Both the position numbers and the translations under genes were made by a program. Below the pieces are notes generated by a model, which saw only the letters and a program-made list of their open reading frames with translations, was not told the DNA's origin and did not search any database. 64,000 nucleotides of DNA from Cryptomeria japonica (lineage: Eukaryota > Streptophyta > Pinopsida > Cupressales > Cupressaceae): contig NC_081413.1 in assembly GCF_030272615.1 (NCBI RefSeq), positions 334,468,302 through 334,532,301 on the forward strand, written 5' to 3'. Positions 45,277-56,574 of the stretch are shown here, in pieces (the stretch's first letter is position 1; every line of letters starts with the position of its first letter).

Positions 45277-46171
45277 ACCTCACAACCCCGAACTGATGAG
45301 CACATCCAAAGACTCAATCATATTGGTACAACCATAGATACTTGCACTCCCTTTGTGTCTAACATGTCTGATAACAATCAAAAGATATGGCTGTCAAATT
45401 CCCCTGAGCCATAGATCTCAGGTCTTCATTGCCTGTTAGGTTCTAAACCGCAACTCCAATTTGCACCATATACTGGTTGAGGTGTGCATAAGTGATTAAA
45501 TGATGATCTTTCAGCTTCATGACATCCATCATAGCTTATGACATGAACTTATATGAACACCATGCCATCTACATCACTATCATGCCAAAATATCAAACCG
45601 GTTAACCCATAATAATGCAAGCATATATGATCTACTACCGAGCCAACACATGTTATTCAAGTTTTTTCCAATATCACCTAAGACATAATCTCCTTAATCC
45701 AAGCTACCAAAGTTATTGGAATGATCTTAGAACTCATTGACTTACATAATGTGCAATACCGGTCAATATCCATAGCGGTTGCATACTGCATACTACACAT
45801 ACCGATTTCCTATATTGGACCAACATCTCCACTGGAGCACTTTCTTCTAACTCTTGTCTTCTTGTGTCAAGTGCCTCTGATTCCAATGGCAATTTGAACC
45901 ATCCATAGACACACGCAGCAGTAATCTATCTTTCATCTATAGATGTGTAGCCAAAGCAACAACTACACGCACTACCATCTCATCTTCTTCCTTTATACCG
46001 GTAGTAAATAATCCTTTCATCTACCCATTTTCACTAAGGGGGTGATAAATGTGATCAATGAGTAACTCCCCCTAAGGTCCTACATCTCCTTTAAGCCTTA
46101 GGAGATACCACCTATGCATTTAATGCGCAATGTCGGTCCATGGTCCTACTCTCTTCCTTCTTCCTCCATAC
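45277..46171 (-). other. G interior, non-coding
   Basis: About 900 bp between K and G's gag-like gene. No open frame of note and no pol motif. It contains a few CCGGTT words and a CTCCCCCTAAGGTCC block near 46068, which could be a further polypurine tract. Confidence 0.6.
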
Positions 46172-48101
46172 CTACTTGATCTCATTACTCTTCCCATTTG
46201 TAGTCATGAGAGTAGGTCTTACCTTCTTCTGCCGATTTTTCCTTTCTCTACCATGTTCTGCAGCATGATCGGAAGCATTGTTGTAGAAGCAAAATGTGTT
46301 CATGCCAAACACATGATAGGAGGACCTTCTGTGAAACCGGTTTAACCATCTTCTCTGGGTCATACTATTCTTGCCAACAACTGGAACCGGTGGGCCTCTT
46401 GATCCTGTAGGGGCATTTCTCCTTTGGTTCCATGTAGGTCTTTTACTCCCATATACTCTATATCCATTTCCATGTTGAGCATAGTTGTTATACCGACTGT
46501 CATACGTCTGCAGGTTCTTCTTTCTACAATCATAACGTCTATGACCAGAACCACTACGTCTTTGACAAATAACACTATTATTTCTAGGAAGAACATTTTG
46601 TATATTCCTAGATCTCATTCTGCATTCATCTTCCCTATGGCCATAATCTTTGCATGCAAAGTAGTAACCAAAGGAAGAGAGCTCATAACTTACACATTTA
46701 TTCTGCCATGCATGAGGAGATCTTACCAGTTTAGCATCTCCATTTCTGCTTCTCTGGGGGTTGTTCTTGAACTATCTACCCTCTGCAGTTCTTCCATCTG
46801 ATCCCATCATCTTCCACACTTGTTTTGAATTGTGGACAACAACATCTCTTTGTCTTCTACTAGTAGGAGGTCTTATAGGTTGTTTTCTTCTCAAGTTCTT
46901 GCTTCTGATGAAGTTGCCTTCTCTCATCTTTCCTTTTCCTTTGTGATCCATATTGTTCCTCCTTCTTGCAACACTAGTATTCTTTAGCTTCATGTCCTCA
47001 CCGATCGTAGTTAGATCAACCTTCTTCTTGGGAGTATTCCCGACAGTGAAGGTCTGTCCTTTTTTAATCTCCATTAGAGGAGACAAACTGAATGTCTTTG
47101 TGGGAGACATCCTTGCTGGTGGAGCACTCACTGACATCACATTCTAAACCTCTGGTATCCTTGGAGTGTTTTTGCTTCTTCAATATCTTGTCCAAGGCAT
47201 CACTGCTACCATCAAACCGGATCCTCACCTTGAGTTCATCTTGACACTTCTCAAAGTCTTTGGTGAGTTTCTCCACTTCATCTCTTAGCCTCTGACACTC
47301 TTTGTCTTTGGCCTCTAGCTCTGATGCTAGATCTTTACACTCACACTTCTTGATGTGCAAATCAGAGTTTGAATGTACACTCTCCCTTGTTGCATAATCC
47401 ACTTTTCCTATCAAATTTGCAATGGTTAACTCTAACTCTTGAAGGCATTTGATCAATCGGTTCTATTCCACAACCGCAACATTCTTGCACAACTTGTATT
47501 CATTCCTCACTCTACTAAGTTCCTCGAGTGCACTTACAAGTTCTCCTTCAAGATCAACTTCTCCTTCATCTTCTTCTTCATCTTCACTATCATTGCCAAA
47601 CACATCTTGCTGGTAGGAATGATCTGCATGATCACTCTCAGATGTGTGCCTCTCATCTTCTTTCTCTTGAGCCATGAAGAGGTGATTTTCTTCTTCATCA
47701 TTGCAGCTTCTTACTAATATATCTTCATATGCAAACCCATTTGACACATTTCTCTTCTTGTCTTCACAAACTGGTTATGTAGTGGTAGGCTCATTTCCAT
47801 AGAGCTTCTTCAGTTGGTCCCACAAACTCTTTGCCGATTTGCATTTGTCCACCTATGAGGAGACATCACCGGATAACCCATTGAGTATAGTCTTCATAGC
47901 TTCATCATTATAGTCATTTCTTCTTTTGGCTTCAGGGCCGGTGGGAGGACTGGCTGGTCTATAGGGACCATTTACAACTGACATCCACACATCATACCCT
48001 AAGGATGACATGCAAACTTCCATCCTATAACTCCAAAAATAATAGTTTGAACTATCAAACACCGGAGTAGGGGTTGACACAAAACAGTCCATTATGTTCA
48101 T
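46172..48101 (-). pseudogene. G gag-like gene, the only gene of G
   Basis: Starts MNIMDCFVSTPTPVFDSSN at 48101. The UBN2-type opening follows (YYFWSYRMEVCMSSLGYDVW, then LNGLSGDVSS and SLWDQLKKLYG near 47815-47850). It jumps at once to the acidic and coiled-coil part (47463-47747 and 47064-47456), so the middle of the Gag domain is missing. The C-terminal part has degraded knuckles, CQRRSGSGHRRYDC and CFYNNASDHAAEHG, near 46560 and 46260. Stops and frameshifts separate the pieces. A shortened relative of C's long Gag. Confidence 0.7.
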
Positions 48102-48152
48102 AGAAACTAGAATCTATCCAAGTTGGAGAAAGCTTATCAACCAAGAACCTAG

Positions 48153-48164
48153 GCTCTGATACCA
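48153..48164 (-). other. G primer-binding site
   Basis: GCTCTGATACCA on the plus strand; initiator-Met type. Confidence 0.9.
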
Positions 48165-48166
48165 AT

Positions 48167-48601
48167 TATTGAACACAAGATGTCACTGAGAGGGGGGTGA
48201 ATCAGTGATTTCCAAACTTTAACCTTAATTCCTAAGTGTGTGTATACTGGTTATCAGATCTAACACAAAGAAAACATACCAGTAAGATATGAGGATGAAA
48301 CAATTACAACCACACATAAAAGGAATATCACATAACACTAGATGTATGAGGAAAACCCAACATGGGAAAAACCTCGGTGAGAACTGCTGCTAGAGTCTAC
48401 TACTCCAATCCAACCTCACACTAAAATAATGGTTACAACATTTAGGGCTACAAACCAAGGAGCACCAACCTTGCTTTAGGGCACAAACCCAAGGGGCGCC
48501 AACCCCTTATTTAGGGAACCAATCCAAGGAGCACCAACCCCTGATTTAGGGCACCAACCCCTACACCGAGCTCCAACTCAGTGATTACAGGGTCATATAA
48601 C
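48167..48601 (-). repeat. G 5' LTR, part left of I
   Basis: Starts TATTGAACAC (TG changed to TA). It has the hairpin 48183-48208 with six G, the conserved box at about 48349-48384, and CACCAACCC repeats. Ends with the duplication ATAAC at 48597-48601. Confidence 0.9.
48183..48208 (-). other. LTR hairpin with G-tract loop (G family)
   Basis: Perfect 7-bp arms, TCACTGA and TCAGTGA, around GA, six G and TGAA. The 3' LTR copy at 31228-31262 has 14 G. Confidence 0.75.
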
Positions 48602-51106
48602 TATTGTCACTCAAATTGCACCCATAATGCACAAGCTGAAAGCTCAAGCAACTTGGTGACACATGGGATATTTCTCAGGCCTGTGGGTTGCCTATAGTGA
48701 GAATTAACCTCCAGATGAAGGGCTGGTTCCCTATGAATAACTCTAAATTCTTTACCAAGAAAAGGGACAGGAAACTAAAAATGAAACTAGAATGACTTTG
48801 TGAATGCTAAACTAAGGTGAAGCATCAATATGATATCTCAAAATGACAGAAATACACTCCTAAAAACACCAATATGCACAAATAGACTTTTGGTTCACAA
48901 CACATAAATATTTCATGCAAAGGATTTAAACTTAGAGAATTTTAAAGGAAAGAAAACTTTCACAATCAACCAAATGAACCAATTTATCACAATGCACAAC
49001 CTGAATTACAAATGAGACAAAAAATTTAAAGGTTATCTTGACAATAACACAATAAACTAGCTCTCAATCATGAATAAGAAAATGTAACTCCAAAGATACA
49101 AGGCATAAGCTAATAATTTTATTTAGTATTCTGTCATAAAACTGCATAGTAGCTACACGAATATATTCTCTGCTAAAACCAACAAAAGAATGATCAAGAA
49201 CTAGTGAAGACAGATAAAACTTTTTCACTTTATACAAAAACCTTCCAAAAGGTAGAGGAAAGATGACTCCAGAATGACTGAAGATGAACCCCTGCTGAAA
49301 ATATCTTCTCTGAAAACTCATCCTCAAGCAAAAATGAAAAGCCACCAAAATAGGCTTCAAAACATGCAAAAAAGTGGGCAACTCAACTCAAACTCTTGGT
49401 CAACTAAAGGTTGACCCATGTGGCACTCAAAATCAAGCCTTATCACCTCAAAATCATGAGAAAAACTCATGCAAACCTGCACTCAAGCTCAAATCCGACC
49501 CCAAAATTGCCTGATGATTTCTCCTCATGATGAGTTTGATCTTTTAGCATGTATGCATATTAGGAAGATTTCTAAAGTAAATATCTAAGACACATCATAA
49601 TAAACACTAAGTGGATTCATAATTTATCCAACTTAGATATTTATTTTACAATTTTTTATATTGTGTCTACATGCTAAAGACCAAACTCAAAGTGCCTATT
49701 AAGATGCTAAATATTAATTACCTTCACACATATATATAAGGATATTTAAAAAAAAAAATTCCTATATATGTGTGTAAAAATAATTAATAATAATAATTAA
49801 TTACTATGTTAATATTGGCTCATGATTTGTTATTTTTATTAGCCAATATTAATATATCAATTAATTATTATAAAAGATAAGGGAAAAGCATCTTTTACAA
49901 AAATTAAGTCTTAAAAGACTTAAGGGTTTTAAAGCCATCCTACGACTGATTCATCATATATGCAAAAGATTATTCTCTAAAAGAAGATTTAAGTGAAGAA
50001 AAAGGGTTCTCGAACCCTAAAAAAATTCATTCGAACACTTGCTGTTTGAGAAACTTCACGAAAAACATGGCTGCCATGCTTGCTTGAGAGCTCGAAGTAG
50101 GGCTTGATTTAAGGCTTTGAAATCTAAACTGGACATTAAACATGAAGTTTATTGATCGGGTATGCTTCTTTTTTCATCAATCTTGTCATTTGCAAAAATC
50201 TTTTTTGTTTTAAATCCATGCATGCATAGGGTTTTTAGAAAAATAAATTTACAGATATGTACCTTTTGTGCATGATCTCGGGCTATAGCTATGTTTGATA
50301 TTTTAATCTCTATCTCTCCTTTGCTTCAAGAATAGTCAGCTACGTAAAGAAGCTCTTGTTTATTGTCTGAGGCCTCTGAGTATGGATACACCATTACAAG
50401 CTCTGCTATTTACTACAATCTATGAATGCTCCATACATTCTCTTGTTCGTTGCTTTGAATTTCAAAGATCACTATCCTTTTCCTCTGTTTAAGAATGAAT
50501 CTTTGGTTGTGAAATCTCTCTTTTTACCCTTTCAAACTGGTGAAATTATTTCAAAATTAGTGAACTGGGTTTTTTAGATTTTTTTTGGGTTTTTCCGTTT
50601 CTTTTCTTCCTAAATTTCATAAAAAAATCATAACATTTGCAATCTGGTTTTTTAGAAACAACTAAAACACCATAACTATATTTTTGACTGCAATATATGC
50701 ATTCACCGTCCATTATAGTGCTTCCATTATGCCTTTGAAAGTTTGTATACTTCTTGGACTATCAATACTGAAAAATATCTATCATATATTTTGTTTAGAA
50801 GCTTCTCTTTAGCTGGACTTCTCATTAATGAACATTTTCTATGCTCTTGGGCCTCATGGTTGCTCTAAACCTCAATGTTGTTTTCTGTAGCTTTCTTCCA
50901 CAGTCCCTTAGTTGTATTTACTGTCTTTTTATGATCTAAGATCATTCTCATGAACTGTCTATCACCTTTTTCAAATTTGCCCTTGAGAGAATCAAGGATG
51001 TTGTTGTTCAAAGGTTTCAATAAAACTTCTAATGTCATAGACACAAAATCTACATGAACACTAATGCTCCTTCTTTGGTCTGGTTTGCTGTGATATGTTC
51101 TTGTTT

Positions 51107-52102
51107 TGATTAAGTAAAAAGAGGTTTTTGAAAGGAACCCGAAACCTTAATACATATCAGGATAAAGATAAAGCATTAAAGAGGAATAAACTGTGCCTGA
51201 TCACCCAAACAAAAAACAGTTCCGAAACAAAACAAAAAGGGAACACAAAACACAGAAAGTTGCACTAAGACAACCAAAGGATAGCAAAAGGACAGCACAA
51301 GAACAAAGACATCTAAATATTTTTCATAATATCTTCTGCATGAACAACCATCTGCTTCATGTTTTCCACAGAGTTCTTCAATTCATCTAGCTCTCATCCC
51401 TTGATGTCACCCTGTTTCCTGGTGTTGGCCCTAGTTCTCTTCTCATGACTCTTTTTCTCCATTTGGTCCTTGTCGCCCTCCTTATCTTTAATGTGATCAA
51501 ATCTATTAATCAGGATATTCATATTATCCACAGAGGCCTTAAGAATATGGAAATTCTACTCAACAATCCTCTTCATAGTTAATTCCATCTCGTCGACTCT
51601 ATTGGCTAGGTTGTTCATGGTAGTTTCTAGCCCATTCGCCTCTCTATTCCCTTCCAACTCCTTCACCTTCTTTTCTATTTCAAGAATTTTACTGACCATG
51701 GCCTCAATAGCTTCAACATTGTTAATTGCAACCACTAATTCTTTAACATTTTTAGAAAGAGGCTTTTCGCCTATCATAGCATTTTTAATAACGTTAAGGT
51801 CAGTCTTCAGATTGCTAATATCTTTCGCCATTTTGTTGATAGTTTCACAAAATCCCTTGATGCCATCATTATCCCCATGACAGTCGCTCGTATTTCCTAT
51901 TTTATTCTCTTGGCCCTCATTTTGCACATCTTGAGTACTCATATCCTCACCATAATCCTCATCTGGAATCTCATCCTCCTTACCCTTCATATTGTCACTT
52001 TTATCCGCCTAGACATCCTCATCAAAAGAAATTAGTATCTACCCTTTAACCTTGTTAGTACTCTTACGGTTATTCTTGTTCCTTTGGGTTTGTTTTCAGT
52101 AT
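51107..52102 (-). mobile_element. J: retroposed (non-LTR type) insertion with 19-bp target duplication
   Basis: CTGTGATATGTTCTTGTTT occurs at 51088-51106 and again at 52103-52121. A duplication of 19 bp fits target-primed reverse transcription (L1-type machinery), not LTR integrase. On the minus strand the insert ends GGTTTCGGGTTCC...CTTAATCA, running into the A-rich start of the duplicate (AAACAAG), where a short tail could be hidden. Its 996 bp encode a coiled-coil ORF with a 3' untranslated part of about 200 bp. Confidence 0.75.
51316..52100 (-). pseudogene. Coiled-coil protein gene fragment inside J
   Basis: The frame is open from 51990 to 51556 (MKGKEDEIPDEDYGEDMSTQ, then ISNLKTDLNVIKN and VSKILEIEKKVKELEGN with leucine heptads). 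It reads on upstream to 52100 through two stops and downstream through stops to about 51316 (ELDELKNSVENMKQMVVHAE). About 260 codons, acidic N-terminal half and coiled-coil C-terminal half. I do not recognise it. Options: a truncated LINE ORF1, a non-autonomous element's protein, or a processed host transcript. Confidence 0.55.
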
Positions 52103-53068
52103 CTGTGATATGTTCTTGTTTCTCCTGTAGCTATGCATTTTTTGTGTTTTCCTATCACATTTTGACAGTGCATGCATGCTAAAACTCATTGCATTATATC
52201 TATTTGCAATTGTTTGCTGCTACATTTCTATTCCTCTTGTCACATTCTTGGATAGGATATTCAATTTTTTCATTGCAACTCCTATCACATTTTTAGACAG
52301 GAATATGTTATTGTAGCTCCTTGTCTTAAATTGCTTGCATGATGAGCTCAACCCTTGTGGGAGCCCATTTTACCCCACATGCATAATTCATAAATTAGCA
52401 TCAAGACTTTTCCTATGCCTGCACAATGAACAAACAAATTAGCAAAAAATGATGAAGCTGGAAGCTTCAGTGAATTTGAACTCCTTCTTTTTCCTTTCTG
52501 ATATTGATGACTAAAACTTAATGGATGCCTCTGATAACCCTATGTGATATGTTTAATTGTGATGTAGAAATGCAGATTGCATTTGCTTCATCATTGCTTG
52601 GAGTTTTTCTCTAACCTTTTCTCTTTCATTCATTTTTTGTAGGACTAGAGAACTTGGAGCCGCCTTCTTTGAGACATTCAACCATAGCTAGAGGAGGACA
52701 AAAGTTTAAATATCACCGTGTAGGCAATGATGGAACACTTCCCTTCTGTATTTTTTCGTTACGGTTAGCTATACCATTTACATTTATCAAATGTATTCTT
52801 TACTTGTTTCATGTTTCATGAATCAAATGAGGCTAATCCCACGGTTTGTGTGGGACTCCAATTTTTACATTATGAATACAAATACATAATTTATGCAAAA
52901 ATGTAGACTATTCTTTTGTTTTATATATTTGCACAAAAACTAAAAAATGACAACTGTAATCAAATCTATATCAGTGATGTTCAATAGAACATTTGTGTAC
53001 CTTTTCAATATGAATGAATGCAATTCATCTCTACCTATTTGAGTTGTGATGAAAATAGGTAACAAATT

Positions 53069-53080
53069 TGGCGACCTCTG
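53069..53080 (+). other. I primer-binding site (gypsy type)
   Basis: TGGCGACCTCTG follows the LTR end after AATT. It resembles E's site, so both use the non-Met gypsy primer type. Confidence 0.6.
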
Positions 53081-53346
53081 CAGAGTGTTTGCCTACTAAA
53101 TACTATAGACTAGTCATGGCTTATTCATTGGGCTTATGGAGTCATCTCAGCCCTCTTTCCAAATAGAACTTCTTGAAATCAGCCGCTCCGTAGCATGACA
53201 ACAAAACAAAACAGAAAAAATGGGAAACTACAAGTGGTGCTGCCTAAAACAGAAACCACAAAACTGTGCATGAGCACTTCTTGAAACTCAGAACAACAAA
53301 ATAGAAAACAAAATGTGCATAGACACTTATTAACTTAAATGATATA

Positions 53347-53915
53347 TCAAAGGGAAGCTTTGAGATGAATCCCATTAATTGGGATTGGAAGGGTTTCACC
53401 ATTCAACTTTGAAAGCTCAAAATCATTATGTTGCTTTTTCTCAGTAATGATGTATGGGCCATCCCATATGGCATCAAATTTAGTATGCTTTCCAGGCTTA
53501 CTCTTTAATTCATCCCATTTCAAAACCAAATCTCCCTCATTGAAAACTCTCAGAGTTGCCTTCCTATCAAAAGTCGTCTTCATCTGAGATTGATGATTTT
53601 CAATAGTCAACAATGCTTGCTTTCTTACCTCCTCCAACTCCATTAGTTCTGCCAACCTAACCTACATGGGTTTTTCTTGCAACATTTTTAGCTCTCTAAT
53701 CAGAGTTAGTGTAGGCATTTCAACTAAAATTGGGAGTCTTGCCTCTTTACCATAATGAGGACATAGGGAGAAATACCTGTAGCTCTCGTAGGGGTGATTC
53801 TATCAGCCCACAATGCATGTTTAAGCTGAGTGTGCCAAGTTCTCTAATTATCTTCTATTGTCCTCTTGATTATCGTAATCAAGTTCTTATTAGTAGACTC
53901 AGCTTGTCCATTACC
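53347..53915 (-). pseudogene. I integrase C-terminal domain
   Basis: 53347-53655 reads MAELMELEEVRKQALLTIEN, FNEGDLVLKWDELKSKPGKH and DGPYIITEKK, the usual gypsy integrase tail, ending HLKASL. The part 53656-53915 joins it to the core but has stops and a frameshift. The third catalytic acid lies at the upper end (GNGQAESTNKNL) just past a stop at about 53917. Confidence 0.8.
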
Positions 53916-54488
53916 CTAAGGGTAATAATTGGATGAAGTACTAAAAAATATATTATTTTGGACAGCCCAATCAGTAATCTTAAATCCTACAAAAGCTAAT
54001 GCATTGTCTGAAATAATAGAATCAGGGATACCAAACCTTGCAACTAAGTCCTGATAAAAGTTTAGGACTGCACTTTCATTTGCCTCTTTCAAGGGTACAA
54101 CTTCAATCCACTTGGTAAAGTAATAAGTGGCTATCAAGATCCATTTATGCCCTGAACTTGAAGGTGGATTGATGACTCCGATAAAATCAAGACCCCACTT
54201 CATGAATGGTTGTTCAATTTGAACAGGTTGCAGGGGTAAAGCTACCATCTTCTGTTTGCCTGCAAATATTGCACAATTCTTACATTTCCTTACCCAAGCA
54301 TATGTATCTTTATGCAAATCAGGCCAAAAATATCTCACCCTCATGATCTTTAATGTTGTAGTCCATGGTGAAAAGTGACCACCAGCTGGTCCATTATGGA
54401 ATTCCTCTAATATTCTATCAGTTTGATCTGAATCTATGCATCTTAAGAATACACCATTAAAATCTTTTCTAAACAAAATTCCATCCAA
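53916..54488 (-). pseudogene. I integrase zinc finger and core
   Basis: 190 open codons. The zinc finger includes HNGPAGGHFSPWTT and CKNC (about 54270-54400). Catalytic D residues are in MKWGLDFIGVI (about 54190-54210) and SIISDNALAFVG (about 53995-54030). The first two acids are intact. The wording (AWVRKCKNC, DLVARFGIPD) is that of Tat-like gypsy integrases. Confidence 0.85.
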
Positions 54489-54971
54489 AATGATATAAGG
54501 GGTAGCTTGAAGTCTATAGTATCTTCATTTAGTATTGTTCAGGCCTTTAGGACACTCACCGGTCTGAAGAAAATTCATCATTTCATGCACCCAACTTGTA
54601 GGAGGTGTTGCTACAACAATTGGCTCATTATCTTCATGAACTAGGACAACTTCTTCATTCTCTTGTTCGTTGTTTTCATTGTGACCAGAAAGCTATTCAC
54701 ATAGTCCCTTACCTCTAACTAGCTTCGTTACCTTGATATTGACATCATACTCCATCACTTTTGTGATCCAACCAGCTCTTTTGTCATTAAGATCTCTATT
54801 CAACAAAAAATCCTTTATACTAGGATGAGCAACCATTAGGTGAATTTTGTTATTTGAAAGCATTTGTCTAAATTTCTTTAGACTTCTAATGACTTCTAAT
54901 GCATGTTTCTCAACAAAAGAATAATTTTGTTTGTACCCTTCTAGGCCTTGGCTGCTCCAATCCCTCATCAT
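54489..54971 (-). pseudogene. I RNase H
   Basis: 54693-54971 reads YSFVEKHALEVIRSLKKFRQ and IHLMVAHPSIKDFLLNRDL, then AGWITKVMEYDVNIKV. It overlaps the RT frame end by about 60 bp in another frame, so a one- or two-base shift lies near 54930. The spacer to the integrase has stops. Confidence 0.75.
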
Positions 54972-55980
54972 TCTGCTGAATCAACATAGCTGAAATAGTA
55001 TCAAAAGTACCAAAAACATATAATATAAAATCCTTTGCAAAGTCTGGATTAATTAAAGTAGGCACTGATGCTATGGTAGTTTTAATCTCTTCAAAATTAT
55101 TCTTAGCCTCTTTGGACTGGCTGAAAGTAACATTTTTCTTAAGCATGCTAGTCAAAGGCTTCATAAGAAATACTATATTGGGGATGAATCTCCTTACAAA
55201 ATTGTTTCTGCCTATAAATCTTTGAAGGCCTTTGTTATGTGCAGGTAAAGGCAAAGCTAAAATAACACTTACCCTCTTTAGATCTATGGTTATTCCATGT
55301 TTGGAGACAATATAGCCCAACAACTTACCCTCGTGTACAACAAAAATGCACTTTTTGGGATTTAAAGATACTCCATATTCTCTACACCTTTCAAAAATCT
55401 GCCTTAAGTGAGAAAAGTTCTCTTCCTCATGCTTTGAAAAAATGGTTACGTCATCAAGATAAACAAAAACAAATTTATTTATAAGACCTTGGAAGGCCAT
55501 ATCCATTGCCCTCTTAAAGGTTGCTCTTGCATTAGACAAACCAAAAACCATTTTTCTATATGCCATTGTTCCCCATTTTGTAGTAAAGGTTATCTTAAAT
55601 TGGTCATCCTCTTTTACTAGAATTTGATTATAATCAGAGTAACCATCAGGTAGTGAAAGTCTATCTGAACCTGAAACTACTTGTAAGATCTGCTCCATTG
55701 AGGGCAACGGGTATTGATCTTTTAGAGAAGCTCTGTTAAGATCTCTAAAGTCTACACAAAGTCTAAGCTCACCATTATTTTTTCTTACGGGAACCAAATT
55801 TGAAACCCAAGATGTATGCTTTATAGGAGAGATGATATTACCTTGGATCAACTTGTTTAGTTCTGTCTTCATGAGATGCTCAAGTTTTGGATTAAGGGGC
55901 CTTTGCTTTTGTCTTAGAGGCTTGGCATTAGCTTCCAACTCTATGGTGTGTTGGGCTAATGTGGGGTTAAATCCCTTCAA
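54910..55980 (-). CDS. I reverse transcriptase (356 codons open)
   Basis: Starts inside the polyprotein with MKGFNPTLAQHTIEL, not at a true start. Conserved RT blocks: KTELNKLIQGNIISPI, NLVPVRKNNGELRLCVDFRD (about residues 66-85), KDQYPLPSMEQILQ, FGLSNARATFKRAMD, and the catalytic VYLDDVTIFSK (about 199-209). YLDD is intact. LSLPDGYSDYNQI in place of LxDGFSGYNQI shows an S or G change near the first palm D, which is kept. The thumb follows to QQNDEG. Lineage: Tat/Athila-side gypsy by wording, not chromovirus. Confidence 0.85.
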   Translation of the reverse strand: MKGFNPTLAQHTIELEANAKPLRQKQRPLNPKLEHLMKTELNKLIQGNIISPIKHTSWVSNLVPVRKNNGELRLCVDFRDLNRASLKDQYPLPSMEQILQVVSGSDRLSLPDGYSDYNQILVKEDDQFKITFTTKWGTMAYRKMVFGLSNARATFKRAMDMAFQGLINKFVFVYLDDVTIFSKHEEENFSHLRQIFERCREYGVSLNPKKCIFVVHEGKLLGYIVSKHGITIDLKRVSVILALPLPAHNKGLQRFIGRNNFVRRFIPNIVFLMKPLTSMLKKNVTFSQSKEAKNNFEEIKTTIASVPTLINPDFAKDFILYVFGTFDTISAMLIQQNDEGLEQPRPRRVQTKLFFC

Positions 55981-55992
55981 ATCTTCATAGTG

Positions 55993-56550
55993 TCATGCAA
56001 ACACATCATTGAACTCTTGACAAAGAAAAATAAATGCTTGTTTCTCTTCAGCTGTACATACCTTTCCAAGCTTTAATAACTTATCTCTGAAGATCTCAAC
56101 AAGTTTGTAGTGCTCCTCTTTAACCAGCATGCTACCTTTTTCCTTTCTAACCTGATCATCAATGTTAAAGATTGACTCAAGGGTTACCAATCCCTTTGGC
56201 AGCTTATTACTTTTCAATTGAAGAATCTGATATTCATATTGCTTTACAAATTTATGCTAATTATCAACTCCAAATTTAACCTCTTCAATAAGAAAATTAA
56301 TAATTTGTTCATCCAAATCAAAGACTTGCCAATTGACACTGTTATCTGGAATTGAAGACCTAACAACCACTTTGACATACCATTGTCTTTCAATATTGCT
56401 TACCTCATCTAGTATGTCAAATTGAGCACCCAAGGTAATTGACTTATCTTATTCTGATTTCTAGGCATGGACAACAGATTGAAAGCATCAAATTCTTCAA
56501 TTAAGTCCCATATCCTATGCTTATACATTTTAAGGACATCATTTTTAGTT
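55993..56550 (-). pseudogene. I pol N-terminal segment upstream of RT
   Basis: In frame with the RT across one stop (TGA where related proteins have W in FAWxYEDLKG). 55993-56217 reads LPKGLVTLESIFNIDDQ and a helical part. 56220-56460 reads QWYVKVVVRSSIPDNSVNWQ and VFDLDEQIINFLIEEV. In another frame near 56460-56540, HRIWDLIEEFDAFNLLSMPR resembles the end of the extra RNase H-like domain that some Tat-like gypsy pols carry before RT. Gag and protease are missing. Confidence 0.6.
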
Positions 56551-56551
56551 T

Positions 56552-56569
56552 AGATGAAAATAGGTAACA
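56552..56569 (+). repeat. I right terminus, remnant of the 3' LTR
   Basis: GATGAAAATAGGTAACA matches the last bases of the left LTR (53048-53064), followed directly by the ATAAC duplication. The other 3.4 kb of this LTR is gone. Confidence 0.7.
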
Positions 56570-56574
56570 ATAAC

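Larger units (their letters stand above)
48602..53064 (+). repeat. I 5' LTR, containing J
   Basis: 4463 bp including J (51107-52102 plus one duplication copy), so about 3.45 kb net. It ends GATGAAAATAGGTAACA. AT-rich around 49700-49900. The conserved copia LTR boxes are absent, as expected for a gypsy LTR. Confidence 0.75.
48602..56569. mobile_element. I: Ty3-gypsy element, LTR plus-oriented but pol reversed
   Basis: 7968 bp bounded by a perfect ATAAC duplication (48597-48601 and 56570-56574), with TATTGTC at the left and GGTAACA at the right. The left LTR (48602-53064) is followed at once by a TGGCGACCTCTG primer site in plus orientation. The pol genes at 53347-56460 are on the minus strand. 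The right LTR is reduced to its last 18 bp (GATGAAAATAGGTAACA, also at the end of the left LTR). An inversion or opposed nested piece with loss of the 3' LTR is implied. Confidence 0.75.

Noticed and set aside
51107-52102. J as an LTR element or MITE
   Set aside because: No terminal inverted repeats or TG...CA ends, and the 19-bp duplication is too long for LTR integrase or common DNA transposons.
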